Shown: one piece after another, positions 3,692-5,782 of the stretch
Numbering within the stretch: position 1 is the first letter of the stretch
Layout of the letters: every line of letters begins with the position of its first letter
Assembly (NCBI GenBank): GCA_002428885.1
Contig: DIYE01000139.1
Location: 1-5,782, forward strand
DNA length: 5,782 nucleotides
From: Alphaproteobacteria bacterium UBA6062
GTDB taxonomy: Bacteria; Pseudomonadota; Alphaproteobacteria; Sneathiellales; Sneathiellaceae
Reading direction: 5' to 3'
Notes under the pieces: generated by a model
Databases searched by the model: none
The model's input: the letters and a program-made list of their open reading frames with translations, nothing else
What the model was told of the DNA's origin: nothing
Program-made: the position numbers and the translations under genes

Positions 3692-5782
3692 ATGGGCATT
3701 TTGCAGTCGTTCACCGGTCGGAAACGTGTTCGCAAGGATTTTGGTCAGATCGCAGCCGCGACGACAATGCCAAATCTGATCGAGGTACAGAAAACCTCTT
3801 ACGACGCCTTTCTGATGGCTGATATTCCGGTCGATGAACGGGGTGACGAAGGTCTTCAAAGCGTCTTCAAGTCAGTTTTTCCGATCAAGGATTTCGCCGA
3901 TACAGCGAGCCTGGAATTCGTTTCTTACGAATTTGAACCACCGAAATATGACGAAGAGGAGTGTCAGCAGCGCAGCATGACGTATGCAGCCCCGCTGAAG
4001 GCAACCCTGCGCCTGATCGTGTTCGAAGTGGATCCGGATACCGAGGCAAAATCTGTTCTCGATATCAAGGAACAGAGCGTCTATATGGGCGATATGCCTT
4101 TGATGACCGATAAAGGCACTTTCATCATTAACGGTACCGAACGGGTTATCGTTTCCCAGATGCATCGTAGCCCGGGTGTCTTCTTCGACCACGACAAGGG
4201 TAAGACCCATTCCAGCGGTAAATTGCTGTTCGCCGCCCGCGTTATCCCGTATCGCGGCTCCTGGTTGGACTTCGAATTTGATGCCAAGGATATTGTGCAT
4301 GTCCGTATTGACCGCCGCCGCAAGCTGCCGGTCACGACATTGCTTCAGGCTCTCGACATGAGCCATGAGAATATCCTGAATTTCTTTTATGATCGTGTTG
4401 ACTATAAACTGGATAAAAAGGGCTGGCGCACACCGTTCAACTTAGAGCGGGTCCGGGGCAGTCGCCTGATCCGGGAATTGGTGGATGCGGACACCGAGAG
4501 CGTTGTTGCTGAAGCCGGTACAAAGATCACTCAGCGCCTGGCCCGCAAACTGGTCGATGCCGGTTTGAAAGATATGCTGGTAAGCCATCTTGAGCTGGTT
4601 GGCCGTTTCGCTGCCGAAGACATGATCAACCCGGAAACCGGCGAGGTTTTTGTTGAAGCCGGCGATGAGCTTACCGAAGCGTTGATTGATCAGCTTGAGG
4701 CTGCCGGTTTCAAGGAAATCTCAACGCTGGATATCGATAATGTTAATGTTGGGCCGTATATTCGGAACACACTGGCTGTCGACAAGAGTTCTTCCCGCGA
4801 GCAGGCTCTGATTGATATCTACCGCGTTATGCGTCCGGGTGAGCCGCCGACCGAGGAAACAGCCGAAGCCCTGTTCCATGGTCTGTTCTTTGACTCAGAG
4901 CGCTATGACCTGTCTGCTGTTGGCCGCGTGAAAATGAACATGCGCCTTGACCTGGATGTGGAAGACACTGTCCGCGTCCTGCGCAAAGATGACATTCTGG
5001 AAGTGGTTAAAACACTGGTTCGCCTGAAAGACGGCCATGGTGAGACCGACGATATCGACAACCTCGGTAATCGCCGTGTTCGTTCCGTTGGTGAGCTGAT
5101 GGAAAACCAGTACCGTATCGGCCTGCTGCGCATGGAACGGGCGATCCGGGAGCGTATGAGTTCCGTCGAGATCGACACGGTGATGCCGCACGATCTGATC
5201 AATGCCAAACCGGCTGCTGCGGCTGTTCGTGAGTTTTTTGGCTCCAGCCAGCTCAGCCAGTTTATGGACCAGACGAACCCGCTGTCCGAAATTACCCATA
5301 AGCGTCGTTTGTCAGCGCTTGGCCCGGGTGGTCTGACCCGTGAGCGTGCAGGCTTTGAGGTCCGCGACGTTCATCCGACCCATTATGGTCGTATCTGTCC
5401 GATTGAAACACCGGAAGGTCCGAACATTGGTCTGATCAACTCCTTGGCGACCTTCGCTCGTGTCAATAAATACGGCTTTATTGAAAGCCCGTATCAGCGG
5501 GTTGAAAACAACAAGCTGACCGGTGAAGTGAAGTATCTCTCCGCCATGGAAGAGAGCAAACACACCATTTCACAGGCCAACGCGTCTCTTGATGATCAGG
5601 GACAGTTCACCGAAGACTTTGTTCGCTGCCGGGCGCAGGGTGAATATGTTGTCGCCAAACCGGAAGAGGTGACTTATATCGACGTGTCACCGAAACAGCT
5701 GGTGTCCGTCGGTGCATCTCTTATTCCGTTTCTGGAAAACGATGACGCGAACCGCGCCCTGATGGGATCAAACATGCAGCGT
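3692..5782 (+). CDS. rpoB: RNA polymerase beta subunit (partial, 5' half)
   Basis: RpoB is the beta subunit of RNA polymerase; it forms one pincer of the clamp and contributes to the active site and the rifampicin pocket. The frame is open for 697 codons to the window edge, about half of a typical protein (1342 residues in E. coli). It begins MGILQSFTGRKRVRKDFG, as expected for this class. Recognisable segments include FIINGTERVIVSQMHRSPG (144-162) in the protrusion, the rifampicin-resistance region (about 517-543) with FFGSSQLSQFMDQTNPL, THKRRLSALGPGGLTRERAG just after it, and CPIETPEGPNIGLINS (569-584). The residues matching E. coli D516, H526 and S531 are D526, H536 and S541, all wild type, so target-based rifampicin resistance is not predicted from those sites. 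GGGGA (3681-3685) is the likely ribosome site, six bases before the ATG. rpoC would be expected downstream. Confidence 0.98.
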   Translation, partial: MGILQSFTGRKRVRKDFGQIAAATTMPNLIEVQKTSYDAFLMADIPVDERGDEGLQSVFKSVFPIKDFADTASLEFVSYEFEPPKYDEEECQQRSMTYAAPLKATLRLIVFEVDPDTEAKSVLDIKEQSVYMGDMPLMTDKGTFIINGTERVIVSQMHRSPGVFFDHDKGKTHSSGKLLFAARVIPYRGSWLDFEFDAKDIVHVRIDRRRKLPVTTLLQALDMSHENILNFFYDRVDYKLDKKGWRTPFNLERVRGSRLIRELVDADTESVVAEAGTKITQRLARKLVDAGLKDMLVSHLELVGRFAAEDMINPETGEVFVEAGDELTEALIDQLEAAGFKEISTLDIDNVNVGPYIRNTLAVDKSSSREQALIDIYRVMRPGEPPTEETAEALFHGLFFDSERYDLSAVGRVKMNMRLDLDVEDTVRVLRKDDILEVVKTLVRLKDGHGETDDIDNLGNRRVRSVGELMENQYRIGLLRMERAIRERMSSVEIDTVMPHDLINAKPAAAAVREFFGSSQLSQFMDQTNPLSEITHKRRLSALGPGGLTRERAGFEVRDVHPTHYGRICPIETPEGPNIGLINSLATFARVNKYGFIESPYQRVENNKLTGEVKYLSAMEESKHTISQANASLDDQGQFTEDFVRCRAQGEYVVAKPEEVTYIDVSPKQLVSVGASLIPFLENDDANRALMGSNMQR

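Noticed and set aside
5240..5320. Possible rifampicin-resistance substitution, since E. coli has N where this sequence has T in DQTNP
   Set aside because: The main resistance positions (D516, H526 and S531 equivalents) are wild type. From memory, T at this place is common in alphaproteobacterial RpoB, so it is lineage variation.
3872..5563. Several - strand open frames of 80-160 codons opposite rpoB
   Set aside because: The + strand frame is an unbroken, highly conserved RpoB. The antisense frames follow from its codon bias and have no plausible start context.

Overview
The window is a conserved stretch of a bacterial chromosome carrying the protein-export, transcription-elongation, ribosomal-stalk and RNA-polymerase block, all on the + strand: tRNA-Trp, secE, nusG, rplK (L11), rplA (L1), rplJ (L10), rplL (L7/L12) and the first half of rpoB. 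The gene order is widespread in bacteria. The proteins read as alphaproteobacterial: a one-helix SecE of 65 residues, an RpoB that begins with the FTGRKRVRKDFG type of N-terminus, and an L10 ending in a QAPAGQLARVL-type tail. Base composition looks moderate (about half G+C by eye, not counted), which would suit a mid-GC lineage of that class; I cannot name a genus. The last reading frame runs off the right edge with no stop, so rpoB is cut by the window, not broken.

Layout. Positions 1-82 hold no gene, only an 8-bp hairpin. In most relatives tuf lies just upstream, but none of it is visible. tRNA-Trp (83-158) is complete with an encoded CCA end. secE and nusG overlap by one base (TGATG). A 91-base spacer with a possible L1-binding leader precedes rplK. 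rplK and rplA are three bases apart and share a frame, separated by tandem stops. A 268-base leader before rplJ has no gene but is full of RNA structure: two hairpins after rplA, an L10-type leader fold, an intrinsic terminator and a possible antiterminator arm. rplJ starts with GTG. rplL follows after 61 bases with a strong Shine-Dalgarno. The 273-base rplL-rpoB spacer also has no gene. It holds an 18-base palindrome, two mutually exclusive hairpins of which one ends in TTTT (a likely attenuator), a weak promoter candidate, and a hairpin arm that is an 11-base perfect complement of the start of rpoB.

How the genes work together. SecE anchors the SecYEG translocon. NusG couples RNA polymerase to Rho or to ribosomes. 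L11, L1, L10 and L7/L12 build the L1 stalk and the GTPase-activating L7/L12 stalk of the 50S subunit. RpoB is the beta subunit of RNA polymerase. The cell needs far more L7/L12 than L10 and less RpoB than ribosomal protein, and the structured spacers are where such stoichiometry would be set. I saw no mobile element, CRISPR array, phage gene or new protein system. The interest lies in the untranslated RNA.
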